A stretch of DNA of 64,000 nt, taken from Candidatus Methylomirabilota bacterium. GTDB lineage: Bacteria; Methylomirabilota; Methylomirabilia; Rokubacteriales; CSP1-6. Position 1 is the first letter of the stretch. Every line of letters begins with the position of its first letter. Of the stretch, positions 20,277 through 29,050 are shown one piece after another. A model generated the notes under the pieces. The model had not been told where the DNA came from. It was given only the letters and a program-made list of their open reading frames with translations, and searched no databases. Location of the stretch: assembly GCA_035709005.1 (NCBI GenBank), contig DASTFB010000074.1, forward strand, positions 1 to 64,000. Reading direction: 5' to 3'. Position numbers and translations under genes: made by a program.

Positions 20277-22855
20277 GCGAAGGGTCTCTGGGCGATGGCG
20301 TCGGCTGGTTGACCGAAGGCGGATTCCACGACGATCGGCTCCTTGAAGGTGAAGCGCGGGAGGCGTTCCGGCCCGATCCGGGGCGTCCGCCCCTTCCGCT
20401 TGAGCTCGAGACCCTTGAGGATTTTCTCGGGGTCGATGGGGATCTCGTCGACCCGAATCCCGATCGCGTCGTACACGGCGTTGGCGATGGCGGGAATCAC
20501 GGGGAGCAGCGGGCCCTGCCCGGCCTCCTTGGCCCCGAACGGGCCTTCCGGATCGTCGGTCTCCACCAGGAGGGTGTGGATCTCAGGCGTCTCCCGTGTG
20601 GTCGGGCTCTTGTACTCCAGCATCGAGGGCTGCTTGTGCAGGCCCTTGCGAAAGACCTGGGCCTCCATGAGCGCCTCGCCGATACCCATGTACACCGAGC
20701 CTTCCACCTGCCCTTCCACCAGCAGCGGGTTGATGGCGCGCCCGACGTCATGGGCGATCCACACGTCGTGCAGGTCGATCTCGCCGGTCTCCTCGTCCAC
20801 CGTGAGCTCGACCACGCACGCCGAGTACGAGTAACAGGGCGACGGGCCGACCCCGCCCCCTTTGTACTTGCCGGCGCGCCGGGGCGGCGCATAGGAGCCG
20901 GGAAAGGCCAGCACCCCGTGCACCGCCTCCGCGAGCTCGACGGCCCTGGCGAAGGGCATCGCCTTGTCCCAGTCGTCGGGCACACCGACCTTCCGTTCGC
21001 GGAAAGCCAGGGTGTCTGCGGTGACCCCGAGCTTCGTGGCCACCGCGTCGGCCATGACCCGCTTCAGTCGCTCAGCGGCCTGGATCGCCGCCATGCCGCA
21101 CATCAGGGTCACCCGCGAGGAGTAGGAGCCGAGGTCGACGGGCGTCAGCGCGGTGTCGGCCGGGTGGACGTGAACGTCTTTCGGCTCCAGACCGAGGATC
21201 TCGGCCGGCAGGTAGGCCAGGATCGAGTCCGAGCCCTGGCCGATGTCGGTGGCCCCGCACAGGATGGCGACGGCGCCGCTCCGGTCGGCCCGGAGGACGA
21301 CGCCCGAGTGGGGCATGCTGTTCCAGTAGATCGCCGTCCCGGCCCCCGTCATGTACGCCGAGCACGCGATGCCGATGCCGCGTCTTCGAGCGCCGGCAGT
21401 GCCGATGCTGGACTTATTGTTGGAGGGGGCAAGCGCGGCCCCCTTCAAACCTCCCCGCTCGCGTGAGGTGCCACCACCCTTCCAGCCGCGCGATTCCGGA
21501 TTGGAGGGGGCAAGCGCGGCCCCCTCCAAACCTCCCCGCTCGCGCGAGGTGCCACCATCCTTCCAGCCGCGCCACTTGCTACTCCAGGCCGAGGCGTCGG
21601 TGACTTTGTCGATGCACTCTCTGAGGCCGATGGTGGTGATCGTCAGGTGGTTGGCGGTCTTGGTGAAGGGATCGGCGACGATGCGGCGGCGCATGTCGGC
21701 CGGGTCGAGCCCGAGCTGCTCGGCGGCCTTGTCGAGCTGGCATTCCAGCGCGAAGCGCGGCTGCGGGGTGCCGTGCCCACGCTTGGGACCGCAGGGGGGC
21801 TTGTTGGTGAAGATCCGCGCCCCCTCGAACTTGTAGACGGGGATCTTGTAGCTCACGGGGTTGACGACGCCCGTGTAGAAGATCGAGGCCACGCCGTAGG
21901 ACCCGTACGCCCCCCCGTCCAGCCAGGTCTTGAGGTGGCAGCCCGTGATGTCGCCGGCCCTCGTGAACCCGGTCTTCATCCACATGAGCACCGGATGCCG
22001 GCCGCGATGGACGTAGAAGACTTCCTCACGGGTCAGCGTGATCTTCACGGGGCGGCCGGTGAGCTGGGCCAGCTTGCAGGCGGCGATCTCGTGGGCGAAG
22101 GGATCGAGCTTACCGCCGAAGCCGCCGCCCACGGGCGTGGCGATCACCCGGATGTGCGCGGCCGGGACGTCCAGGATCGTGGCCAGCAGCCGGTGCACGT
22201 AGTGCGGCGTCTGGGTCGACGACCACAGCGTGAGCTTGCCGTCGGCGCCCCATTGCGCCACCGCCGCGTGCTGCTCCATCGGCAGGTGGGTGTTTCCCTC
22301 GTAGAAGAAGACGTCCTCGCGGACCAGATCGGCTCGGGCCAGCGCCGCGTCCACGTCGCCGAACTGCAGGGCCACCACCTTGTGGACGTTGGGTCCGTCG
22401 CCGTACTCGTGAATGCGCACCTCGGGGCGGGCCAGGGAGTCCTCGATCGACATCAGGGCGGGCAGCGGGTCGTAGTCCACCTCGATGAGCTCACAGGCGC
22501 GCTCGGCAGCCTCCTCGTCGACGGCGGCCACGGCGGCCACCGCGTCGCCCACCATGCGAACCTTGTCGCGGCAGAGCGCCTCCTCGTCCTGGGACACGGG
22601 CAGGATCCCGAACTTCACCGGGGGCAGATCCTGCCCGGTGATCACCGCGTAGACACCGGGGGCGGCCCGCGCCCGCGCCGTGTCGATGCGCCGGATGCGG
22701 GCATGGGGGTGGGGGCTACGCAGCAGCTTGGCGTACGCCATCCGGGGCAAGCTCAGGTCGTCCGCGTACCTGGTGTCGCCGGTGACCTTGGCCCAGGCGT
22801 CGACCTTGGGAAGCGGCCGGCCGATCACGCTGAAGTCGTGCTTGGCCTCGCTCAC
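20258..22855 (-). CDS. hcrA: 4-hydroxybenzoyl-CoA reductase, molybdopterin subunit (HcrA-like), with in-frame repeat insertion
   Basis: 865 residues from a GTG that overlaps the hcrC stop (GTGA). Molybdenum-hydroxylase landmarks: ATPVGGGFGGKLDPFAHEIA, GTPQPRFALECQLD, ATDIGQGSDSILAYLPAEIL and, near the C-terminus, PFGAKEAGQGPL with the catalytic Glu. With HcrB and HcrC it should remove the 4-hydroxyl of 4-hydroxybenzoyl-CoA, giving benzoyl-CoA. It is about 90 residues longer than known HcrA. Much of this is a 27-residue tandem duplication near residues 428-480 (GWKDGGTSRERGGLEGAALA, GWKGGGTSRERGGLKGAALA) encoded by two palindromic repeats. The insertion precedes ARRRGIGIACSAYMTGAG and probably forms a surface loop. 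Confidence 0.9.
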   Translation of the reverse strand: MSEAKHDFSVIGRPLPKVDAWAKVTGDTRYADDLSLPRMAYAKLLRSPHPHARIRRIDTARARAAPGVYAVITGQDLPPVKFGILPVSQDEEALCRDKVRMVGDAVAAVAAVDEEAAERACELIEVDYDPLPALMSIEDSLARPEVRIHEYGDGPNVHKVVALQFGDVDAALARADLVREDVFFYEGNTHLPMEQHAAVAQWGADGKLTLWSSTQTPHYVHRLLATILDVPAAHIRVIATPVGGGFGGKLDPFAHEIAACKLAQLTGRPVKITLTREEVFYVHRGRHPVLMWMKTGFTRAGDITGCHLKTWLDGGAYGSYGVASIFYTGVVNPVSYKIPVYKFEGARIFTNKPPCGPKRGHGTPQPRFALECQLDKAAEQLGLDPADMRRRIVADPFTKTANHLTITTIGLRECIDKVTDASAWSSKWRGWKDGGTSRERGGLEGAALAPSNPESRGWKGGGTSRERGGLKGAALAPSNNKSSIGTAGARRRGIGIACSAYMTGAGTAIYWNSMPHSGVVLRADRSGAVAILCGATDIGQGSDSILAYLPAEILGLEPKDVHVHPADTALTPVDLGSYSSRVTLMCGMAAIQAAERLKRVMADAVATKLGVTADTLAFRERKVGVPDDWDKAMPFARAVELAEAVHGVLAFPGSYAPPRRAGKYKGGGVGPSPCYSYSACVVELTVDEETGEIDLHDVWIAHDVGRAINPLLVEGQVEGSVYMGIGEALMEAQVFRKGLHKQPSMLEYKSPTTRETPEIHTLLVETDDPEGPFGAKEAGQGPLLPVIPAIANAVYDAIGIRVDEIPIDPEKILKGLELKRKGRTPRIGPERLPRFTFKEPIVVESAFGQPADAIAQRPFADERDQ
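21420..21571. repeat. Two tandem copies of a 71-bp palindromic element inside hcrA
   Basis: Copies at 21420-21490 and 21501-21571 are 71 bp each, 10 bp apart, and differ at only three positions. Copy two begins with a perfect hairpin: TTGGAGGGGGC, loop AAGCGCG, then GCCCCCTCCAA; copy one has one mismatch in the stem. Then follow CCTCCCCG and CGCGCGAGGTGCCACCA. The 81-bp period is 27 codons, so hcrA stays in frame. A diverged copy with the same block order occurs at the end of ruvC (59681-59741). Confidence 0.75.
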
Positions 22856-23367
22856 CGTCGCGCCTCGGTGCGAAGAGCGGCCAGCTCCACGGCCTCGAGG
22901 ATCTTGGTGTAGCCGGTGCACCGGCAGAGGTTGCCGGCCAGCGCCTCCTTGATCTGCTGGCGCGTGGGGGTGGGCACCTCCGCGAGTAGCGCCTGCGCGG
23001 TGAGCAGGATGCCCGGCGTACAGTAGCCGCACTGGGCCGCCCCCAGCTCCGCGAAGGCCTCCTGCAGGGGATGGAGCACGCCGCCGCGAGCCATTCCCTC
23101 CACCGTGGTGATGGCTCGACCCTCCAGCTCCACCGGCAAGGCCAGGCACGACAGCACCGGCACTCCGTCGACGAGCACCGTGCAGGTGCCGCACTCGCCC
23201 AGCTCGCAGCCGTGCTTGGTGCCCGTCAGCCCCACGTCTTCGCGGAGCACCTCGAGGAGAGTCTTGTGGACGGGCACCAGGACTTCGCGCGTTTCGCCAT
23301 TGACGGTGAGCTCCAGACGGCTCTTGGGGAGGCGCGGGGCCGAGTCTGATTCACTTCGGCTTAACAC
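22852..23367 (-). CDS. hcrC: 4-hydroxybenzoyl-CoA reductase, [2Fe-2S] subunit (HcrC-like)
   Basis: 171 residues from the GTG at 23367. The plant-type ferredoxin domain has GTKHGCELGECGTCTVLVDG with a further Cys in VLSC; the four-helix domain has AQCGYCTPGILL and GNLCRCTGYTKI. These bind the two [2Fe-2S] clusters of molybdenum hydroxylases and pass electrons between the molybdenum and flavin subunits. The stop overlaps the hcrA GTG. Upstream alternatives are a GTG at 23391 or a TTG at 23403, but a good promoter overlaps those positions, so they would not be in the mRNA. Confidence 0.88.
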   Translation of the reverse strand: MLSRSESDSAPRLPKSRLELTVNGETREVLVPVHKTLLEVLREDVGLTGTKHGCELGECGTCTVLVDGVPVLSCLALPVELEGRAITTVEGMARGGVLHPLQEAFAELGAAQCGYCTPGILLTAQALLAEVPTPTRQQIKEALAGNLCRCTGYTKILEAVELAALRTEARR

Positions 23368-23374
23368 GACTTCA

Positions 23375-23403
23375 AAAATACTGAACTGCACGGTCCCCGT
23401 CAA
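23375..23403 (-). promoter_or_regulatory. Sigma-70-like promoter of hcrC
   Basis: On the minus strand TTGACG (23403-23398) and TATTTT (23380-23375) are 17 bp apart. Transcription should start about 7 nt after the -10 box, at or next to the GTG at 23367, which implies a leaderless hcrC mRNA. It sits in the AT-rich patch just after the adenosyltransferase stop and would drive hcrC-hcrA-hcrB-regulator-boxC-boxB. Confidence 0.55.
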
Positions 23404-23418
23404 GGGGCCCCCGGCGGC

Positions 23419-24030
23419 TCACATCCGCGGGCGCGTGTGGCTCTGGAGTCCCCGCTCCCAGAGGTACTCGTGCTCGCCCATCCGTCGGGCCGCCCACCGG
23501 CCGAGGACGAAGAACGTGTCGCTGAGACGGTTGACGTAGGTGAGGACCCACTGATTGACGGGCTCTCGCCGGGAGAGCGCGAGAATCTGACGCTCGGCCC
23601 GGCGGCAGACGACCCGCGCCTGGTGCAGGAACGCGTTGACGCGGCCGCCACCGGGCAGGATGAACGAGCGCAGCGGCTCCAGCTCCTGCTGGCAACGGTC
23701 CATCAGCTGCTCGAGCGCCGTCACCTGCTCGGGCCCGGCCCGAACCATCCCCTCGTACTCCGCCTCGGGAGGCGTGGCCAGCTCGCTGCCCAGGTCGAAC
23801 AGCTCGTTCTGGATCTTCCGCAGCACCTCGTCGAGCCAGCGGTGATGCTCACCCTCGGCCAGGCGCTCGGCGTTGAACGTGCGCGCGAGGCCCACGGCGG
23901 CGTTCAGCTCGTCGACGGTCCCATAGGCGGCGATCCGGGGCGAGTCCTTGGGTACCCGCTTGCCCCCGACCAGGGCCGTGTCGCCCTTGTCTCCGGTCCG
24001 CGTATAGACGCGAGTGATGCTGATGGGCAT
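23419..24030 (-). CDS. pduO: Cob(I)alamin adenosyltransferase, PduO type
   Basis: 203 residues. The N-terminal ITRVYTRTGDKGDTALVGG, the middle YGTVDELNAAVGLA and the C-terminal ARVVCRRAERQI and VLTYVNRLSDTFFVLGRWAA are the ATP- and corrinoid-binding signatures of PduO-type adenosyltransferases. It makes adenosylcobalamin from ATP and cob(I)alamin. No B12-dependent mutase is adjacent. It is divergent from the MFS gene and upstream of hcrC, with the hcr promoter between. Confidence 0.95.
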   Translation of the reverse strand: MPISITRVYTRTGDKGDTALVGGKRVPKDSPRIAAYGTVDELNAAVGLARTFNAERLAEGEHHRWLDEVLRKIQNELFDLGSELATPPEAEYEGMVRAGPEQVTALEQLMDRCQQELEPLRSFILPGGGRVNAFLHQARVVCRRAERQILALSRREPVNQWVLTYVNRLSDTFFVLGRWAARRMGEHEYLWERGLQSHTRPRM

Positions 24031-24083
24031 GGCGCCCCCCCTCTGAACAGGTATTCTACTTGAACGGCTCGGGCGCCTCGGGG

Positions 24084-25277
24084 ATGATCGACGCTGTGAC
24101 TTCCCGTGCGCGAGCGGTGCTGGCCCTGGCGTGCAGCATGCACCTCTTGCACGACGGCTTCTCGGACATCGTCTACGTGTTCCTACCTCTCTGGGCCACC
24201 GAGTTCGGCCTGAGCTTCGCCCAGGTCGGCGTGATCCGGACCGTCTACACCGGTGGCATGGCGGCCTTCCAGGTCCCCGCCGGGTTCCTGGCCGAGCGCT
24301 GGGGCGAGCGCCGACTGCTGGCTGCCGGCACGGCGCTGACGGCAGTGGGGTTCGTGGCGGCCGGCTGGGCCGGCGGCTTCGGCGCCCTGCTGCTGGTCCT
24401 GTTAATGGCCGGGCTCGGCTCCAGCGTGCAGCATCCGCTGGCTTCCTCCCTCATCTCCAAGGTCTATGAGGGCCGCGGACAGCGCGCGGCCCTGGGCACC
24501 TACAACTTTTCCGGGGACGTGGGCAAGGCCGGCGCCGCGGCGGTGATCGCGCTGGTGGCGGCCGCGGCGGGTTGGCGTACGGCCGGCGCGGCCTACGGCG
24601 CCCTGGGGCTCGTCGCCGCAGTCACGGTGTGGTTGGTCCTCAGCCGGCTGCGCGCCGGCGATGCCAGCCCGCCCACCGATGGCGACGGCGCACCGGTCCG
24701 CGGTTGGGGTATCCGCGACCCCCGGGGGTTCAGCGCCCTGTCCGGTATCGGCATGATCGACAACGCCACCCGCACCGGGTTCATCACCTTTCTGCCCTTC
24801 GTCCTGATGGCCAAGGGCTCCACGGTCGCGGGCGTAGGCACCGCGCTGGCGCTCCTGTTCGTCGGCGGCGCCGCCGGCAAGTTCCTCTGCGGGCTGGTGG
24901 CGGAGCGGGTGGGCGTGATTCGCACCGTAATCCTCACCGAGGCCGCGACGGCGGCCGGGATCGCGACGATCATCGTGGCGCCGCTCCCCCTGGCCCTCGT
25001 CACCCTGGTGCCGCTCGGCGTCGCCTTGAACGGCACCTCCTCGGTCCTGTACGGCACTGTGGCCGACCTCGTGATGGCCGAGCGGCGTTCCCGCGCGTAC
25101 GGCCTCTACTACACCGTCACCGTCGGCTGCTCCGCCCTGGCGCCGACCCTCTACGGCCTGGTCGGCGACGCGGTCGGCGTCGGGCCTACGCTGGCGATCA
25201 TCGCCTCGATCGTGCTGGCGACCTTGCCACTGTGCCTCGTCCTTCGTCCCGCCGTCGCGGCTCCGGCCAGCGCCTGA
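24084..25277 (+). CDS. MFS transporter, fosmidomycin-resistance-like
   Basis: 397 residues, 12 predicted membrane helices in two halves with a polar central loop (about 190-215, DASPPTDGDGAPVRGWGIRD). The loop between helices 2 and 3 has FLAERWGERRLLAAG, an MFS motif A. The start HLLHDGFSDIVYVFLPLW resembles Fsr-type exporters. Substrate unknown. The ATG at 24084 is preferred over a TTG eight codons upstream. It is convergent with the LapA gene. Confidence 0.85.
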   Translation: MIDAVTSRARAVLALACSMHLLHDGFSDIVYVFLPLWATEFGLSFAQVGVIRTVYTGGMAAFQVPAGFLAERWGERRLLAAGTALTAVGFVAAGWAGGFGALLLVLLMAGLGSSVQHPLASSLISKVYEGRGQRAALGTYNFSGDVGKAGAAAVIALVAAAAGWRTAGAAYGALGLVAAVTVWLVLSRLRAGDASPPTDGDGAPVRGWGIRDPRGFSALSGIGMIDNATRTGFITFLPFVLMAKGSTVAGVGTALALLFVGGAAGKFLCGLVAERVGVIRTVILTEAATAAGIATIIVAPLPLALVTLVPLGVALNGTSSVLYGTVADLVMAERRSRAYGLYYTVTVGCSALAPTLYGLVGDAVGVGPTLAIIASIVLATLPLCLVLRPAVAAPASA

Positions 25278-25300
25278 CGGCACCGCGGCGGAGCAGCCGC

Positions 25301-25591
25301 TCAGGTCCTCACGGAAGGCGGCGGCGAACCGGGCGGCGGAGGCGGTGAGGGCTCGGCCGGAAGGGCGGTCTGCTGCTGGGCTCGGACCAGCCGTCGCCGG
25401 AGGCGCCAGACCTTGAACCAGGCGGGGATGCCCGCGGCCAGGACGCCGAAGCCGAACGAGGCCAGCACCACGGCGGCCACCGGAACGTCGGCGATCTGCC
25501 AGACCAGGAAGTTCACCGCGACGTGCTCGGTGTTCTGCATCGCGAACACGGCGACCGCGACGGCCACCACCGCCGTGACCAGGTAGCCCAC
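25301..25591 (-). CDS. LapA/DUF1049 domain membrane protein
   Basis: 96 residues. Two hydrophobic helices (YLVTAVVAVAVAVFAMQNTE and ADVPVAAVVLASFGFGVLAA) with the QN and WQ residues between them are typical of LapA_dom proteins. A proline-rich cytoplasmic tail ends it. Members are linked to lipopolysaccharide assembly in enterobacteria; no role can be claimed here. It follows the UbiD gene by 3 nt. Confidence 0.85.
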   Translation of the reverse strand: MGYLVTAVVAVAVAVFAMQNTEHVAVNFLVWQIADVPVAAVVLASFGFGVLAAGIPAWFKVWRLRRRLVRAQQQTALPAEPSPPPPPGSPPPSVRT

Positions 25592-25594
25592 CGC

Positions 25595-27085
25595 TCAGAG
25601 ATCTCCCAGGCCGTACTCGGCCCAGCGCTCCCGCACCCGCGCCTCATCCTCGGGGGCCGGCCGCACGGTGGGCGGAAAGCGCTCATTGTCCCATTCCGGC
25701 CGGCGGGCGAACTTCCAGTTGCGGGTGGCGTCGATGAGCACGCGGTTCCAGAGGCCGCTGCCCAGCTGGGCCACGTCGCGGTCCTCCAGCGGGGTGCTGG
25801 GATCGATGGGCGAGCCGAAGCTGCCGGGGAAAACCACGATGCCCCCTTCCCCGGCGTTCACCCGGTGGGCGATGGCCCAGTCGACGTGCTCGTAGGACGA
25901 CGGGTCGATGTCTTCCTCGACCACGATCACGTGCTTGTACCGGAACTGCGCGGCGCTCGCCCCCCACAGCGCGGCGGCGATCTGCTTGGGCTGCCCCTGG
26001 TAGTGTTTGGTGATCTGCACGTGGATGTTTACCCCGTTGGTGATGGGGGGCACGTACACGTCCCGGATGCCGGGGATGCCGGCGCCGGTGAGAATGGTCC
26101 AGGCGATGCCGGCCCGCTGGACCGACGACATCACGCTGTTCTCGCTGTAAGAGCCGGGCAGCGTGCCTTCCAGGCAGCCTCGGAAGATGGGGTCACGCCG
26201 GTGGCTGATGCAGGTGACCCGCATGGTCGGCCGCGGGGTGGGAAGGTCGGAGACGTAGCCGGTGAACTCTCCGAACGGTCCCTCCAGCTCCCACGTGGCC
26301 GGGTCGTCGCTGATGAAGCCCTCGATGACGATCTCCGCGGTGGCCGGAACCTCCAGGTCGACCGTCTCGCAGCGCACGAGCTGAGCGGGCTCGCCCCGAT
26401 AGGCGCCCATCACGTCCCACTCGCAGACGCCCGCCGGGACCGGCGAGCCGGCCAGGAAAGGCATGATGGGGTCCCAGCCGATGACGCAGGCCACCGGCAT
26501 CGGCTCCCCCCGGGCCGCGTACTTCACGAAGTGCTGGCCCCAGTGCTGGCCGCCCTTGATGAGGAGCATGGGCGCCGTGTGCTTCTGGCCGATCATGCCC
26601 CGGTAGATCCCGACGTTCATGACCCTGGTCTCGGGATCGCGGGTGACGATGCCGGAGAAGGTGTGGATGTAGCGGCCGCCTTCGCGGAAATGCCAGCGGG
26701 GGACGGGAAAGTCCGTCTGGTCCACGGCATCGCCGCGAACGACCACCTCCTTGACCGGCCCCGTGGGCACGGTCACTGGCGGGATCGTTTCCCGGTTCTT
26801 GTGCATCACGTACTGGACCAGCTCACGATTCGGGACGTCTTTGCCGAAGCCGAGCGCGAGGGCCAGTCGGCGACGGTCCCCGAGCCCACCCGTGAAGAGC
26901 TTGGTGCAGCGTCCGGTCTGGTACCCCCGGATGGCCTCGAACAGGAGCGCGGGGCCCTTCTTCTCCAGCACGCGCCGCGCGATGGCGCCGATCTCGCGGT
27001 CCCAGTCCACCTCGGCCTTGACCCGTCGCAGCTCCCCCTCCCGCTCGAGGAGCGCGATCCACTGCCGCAGATCCATGAACGCCAT
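25595..27085 (-). CDS. UbiD family (prenylated-FMN) decarboxylase
   Basis: 496 residues, normal UbiD length. The catalytic Glu-Arg-Glu set is visible as RVMNVGIYRG (Arg near 173) and WELEGPFGEFTG (Glu near 277 and 282); the metal and prFMN region is around MIGQKHTAPMLLI. UbiD enzymes reversibly decarboxylate aromatic or alpha,beta-unsaturated acids. No UbiX flavin prenyltransferase is in the window. It lies between the hcr/box block and the TRAP operon, so a role in aromatic-acid metabolism (for example hydroxybenzoate/phenol) is plausible but unproven. Confidence 0.9.
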   Translation of the reverse strand: MAFMDLRQWIALLEREGELRRVKAEVDWDREIGAIARRVLEKKGPALLFEAIRGYQTGRCTKLFTGGLGDRRRLALALGFGKDVPNRELVQYVMHKNRETIPPVTVPTGPVKEVVVRGDAVDQTDFPVPRWHFREGGRYIHTFSGIVTRDPETRVMNVGIYRGMIGQKHTAPMLLIKGGQHWGQHFVKYAARGEPMPVACVIGWDPIMPFLAGSPVPAGVCEWDVMGAYRGEPAQLVRCETVDLEVPATAEIVIEGFISDDPATWELEGPFGEFTGYVSDLPTPRPTMRVTCISHRRDPIFRGCLEGTLPGSYSENSVMSSVQRAGIAWTILTGAGIPGIRDVYVPPITNGVNIHVQITKHYQGQPKQIAAALWGASAAQFRYKHVIVVEEDIDPSSYEHVDWAIAHRVNAGEGGIVVFPGSFGSPIDPSTPLEDRDVAQLGSGLWNRVLIDATRNWKFARRPEWDNERFPPTVRPAPEDEARVRERWAEYGLGDL

Positions 27086-27193
27086 GCCTTCACCTCACCC
27101 CCGTCGCCGGTCCGGGAGAGCGACCGGCCGACAGGCGAACTATAACGGCAGCGCCCGGCTTTTTCACGGTCGGGCCGCCATCCCGCCGCCGGC

Positions 27194-29050
27194 TCAGCGA
27201 AGGGCCGGTGCGGCGGCCTGACGGCGCGCCAGCCGCTGGCTGAACAGCACGGCCAAGAGGCAGCCAGCCCCCACGAGGTCGCCGACCAGCCCCGGGAAGA
27301 TCAGGAGCACGGCGCCCCCGAGCAGCGCCGCGCGCTCCCAGGGCCGGGTGGGCGCCCGCAGGTAGCCGATGACCCCCGCGCCCAGCATGAGGATGCCCAG
27401 CGTCGCGGCCACCGTCCGCAACGCGATCCCGACGGGTCCGGCGCCGATCAGCAGGAGGGCCGGGTCGTACGCGAACGAGAACGGGATGATGAAGCCCGAC
27501 AGCGCGAGCGTCATCGCCTTCCACTGCGTTTCCCAGACGCTGGCCCGGGCGATGGCGGACGTCGCGTAGGCGGAGATGGCGGTCGGCGGCGTCAGGTCGG
27601 CCAGGATGCCGAAGTAGAAGACGAACATGTGCGCGACGAGCGTGGGGACGCCCAGCTGGACCAGGGCGGGGGCGGCCATGATGGACGTGATGATGTAGGT
27701 GGCCGAGGTGGGCAGGCCGGTGCCCAGCACGAGGGCCGCGATCATGGTCAACACCAGCGTGGCGAAGAGGCTGCCCTGCGCGATGCCCACGATCCCGGTG
27801 GCCAGCTTGAGTCCCAGCCCGGTGAGCGACACCACGCCGACCACGATCCCGACGGTGGCGCAGGCCAGCGCCACCGGCATCGCGTTCCGGGCGCTATCCC
27901 GGAGGACGGCCAGGGCGCCGGCAGGGCCGATGCGGGTCTCGCGCCGTATCCAGCTCATCATCACGGCGACCACCAGCGCCCAGAAGCCGGCAAACAGCGG
28001 GGAGCGGCCTTCCACCAGGAACCACAGCAGCACTGCCGGCCCGGCCAGCAGGTGCAGGTCTCGTCGAAGCACCGGGGCCAGGCGGGGCAGCTCGGAGCGC
28101 GGCAGGGTCGGCAGAGCCGTTCGCGCCGCCTCGAGGTGGACCATCATGCCGACCGCGATGAAATACAGCACGCCGGGGATCGCCGCCGACAGCGCGATGG
28201 TCGCGTACGGGACCCCAAGTGTCTCGGCCATGATGAAGGCCGCCGCGCCCATTACCGGCGGGATGAGCTGGCCGCCCATCGAGGACGTCGCCTCGACCCC
28301 GGCGGCGAACGCCGGCCGGTAGCCGGAACGGACCATCAGGGGGATGGTGAAGCTGCCCGTCGTCACCGCGTTGGCGATGGCGCTGCCATTCACCGTGCCA
28401 AAGAGCCCGCTGGAGATGACGGCAACCTTCGCCGCCCCGCCCTTGGTCCATCCGGCCACGGCCAGAGCCAGGTCGGTGAAGAAACGCAGCAGGCCCCCCT
28501 GTTGCATCACCGCGCCGAAGACCACGAACAGATAGATGAACGTCGCCGACACCAGGGCGGGGATCCCGAAGATGCCCTGCGTCGTCAGCATCTGCAGGTC
28601 GATCAGCTTGAGGGCGCTCACGCCGCCGTGAGAGAGGAAGCCGGGTAGCCAGGGTCCGAGGAACGCGTAGACGACGAAGACCAGCGCCAGGATCACCAGG
28701 GCGCTGCCGATGTGACGTCGCGAGGCTTCCAGCAAGAGCGCCACGAAGACCAGGCTGACGACCACGTCGATTCGCCAGGGGTCGTCCACCATCGCCATGC
28801 GGCTGGCCAGTCGCTCGTTGTGGACGACGAAGTGGGCCGCGCAGGCGAGCGCCAGCATGGCGGCCGCGCCATCCAGCCACCGCCGCCAGAGTCCCGGGGG
28901 GGCCTCCCCGGACGGCGTGAGGAATCCCACAGCGACGGCGAAGGCGACATGGACGGGGAGCTGGACGAGGAGGTCGAACATCCCGGCGTATGCCGTGTAG
29001 AGCTGGAACAGCGACCAGGCGACGGCCAGCCAGACCTGTGGGCTAAGCAT
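27194..29050 (-). CDS. TRAP transporter permease, fused 4TM/12TM (TAXI type)
   Basis: 618 residues and very hydrophobic. The N-terminal third is the small (DctQ-like) unit and the remainder the large (DctM-like) unit with IFGIPALVSATFIYLFVVFG, AVISSGLFGTVNGSAIANAV and LGTGLPTSATYIITSIMAAP, the signatures of TRAP 4TM/12TM fusions. It imports a carboxylate using a sodium or proton gradient with the TAXI receptor at 30704. Its start overlaps the amidohydrolase stop by 8 nt. Confidence 0.93.
   Translation of the reverse strand: MLSPQVWLAVAWSLFQLYTAYAGMFDLLVQLPVHVAFAVAVGFLTPSGEAPPGLWRRWLDGAAAMLALACAAHFVVHNERLASRMAMVDDPWRIDVVVSLVFVALLLEASRRHIGSALVILALVFVVYAFLGPWLPGFLSHGGVSALKLIDLQMLTTQGIFGIPALVSATFIYLFVVFGAVMQQGGLLRFFTDLALAVAGWTKGGAAKVAVISSGLFGTVNGSAIANAVTTGSFTIPLMVRSGYRPAFAAGVEATSSMGGQLIPPVMGAAAFIMAETLGVPYATIALSAAIPGVLYFIAVGMMVHLEAARTALPTLPRSELPRLAPVLRRDLHLLAGPAVLLWFLVEGRSPLFAGFWALVVAVMMSWIRRETRIGPAGALAVLRDSARNAMPVALACATVGIVVGVVSLTGLGLKLATGIVGIAQGSLFATLVLTMIAALVLGTGLPTSATYIITSIMAAPALVQLGVPTLVAHMFVFYFGILADLTPPTAISAYATSAIARASVWETQWKAMTLALSGFIIPFSFAYDPALLLIGAGPVGIALRTVAATLGILMLGAGVIGYLRAPTRPWERAALLGGAVLLIFPGLVGDLVGAGCLLAVLFSQRLARRQAAAPALR

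Noticed and set aside
20041-20346. Plus-strand frame with heptad-like repeats (LNELGSR, FIECGPR, FIEIARP)
   Set aside because: The apparent 7-residue repeat is the translation of the 21-bp DNA repeat and has no ribosome site or homology.
19099-23367. Xanthine or aldehyde dehydrogenase, or CO dehydrogenase, instead of HcrABC
   Set aside because: The four-Cys loop in the FAD subunit with 16-8-9 spacing and the neighbouring boxBC and CoA-ligase genes point to 4-hydroxybenzoyl-CoA reductase. The CoxG-like gene at 36812 is far away in another operon.
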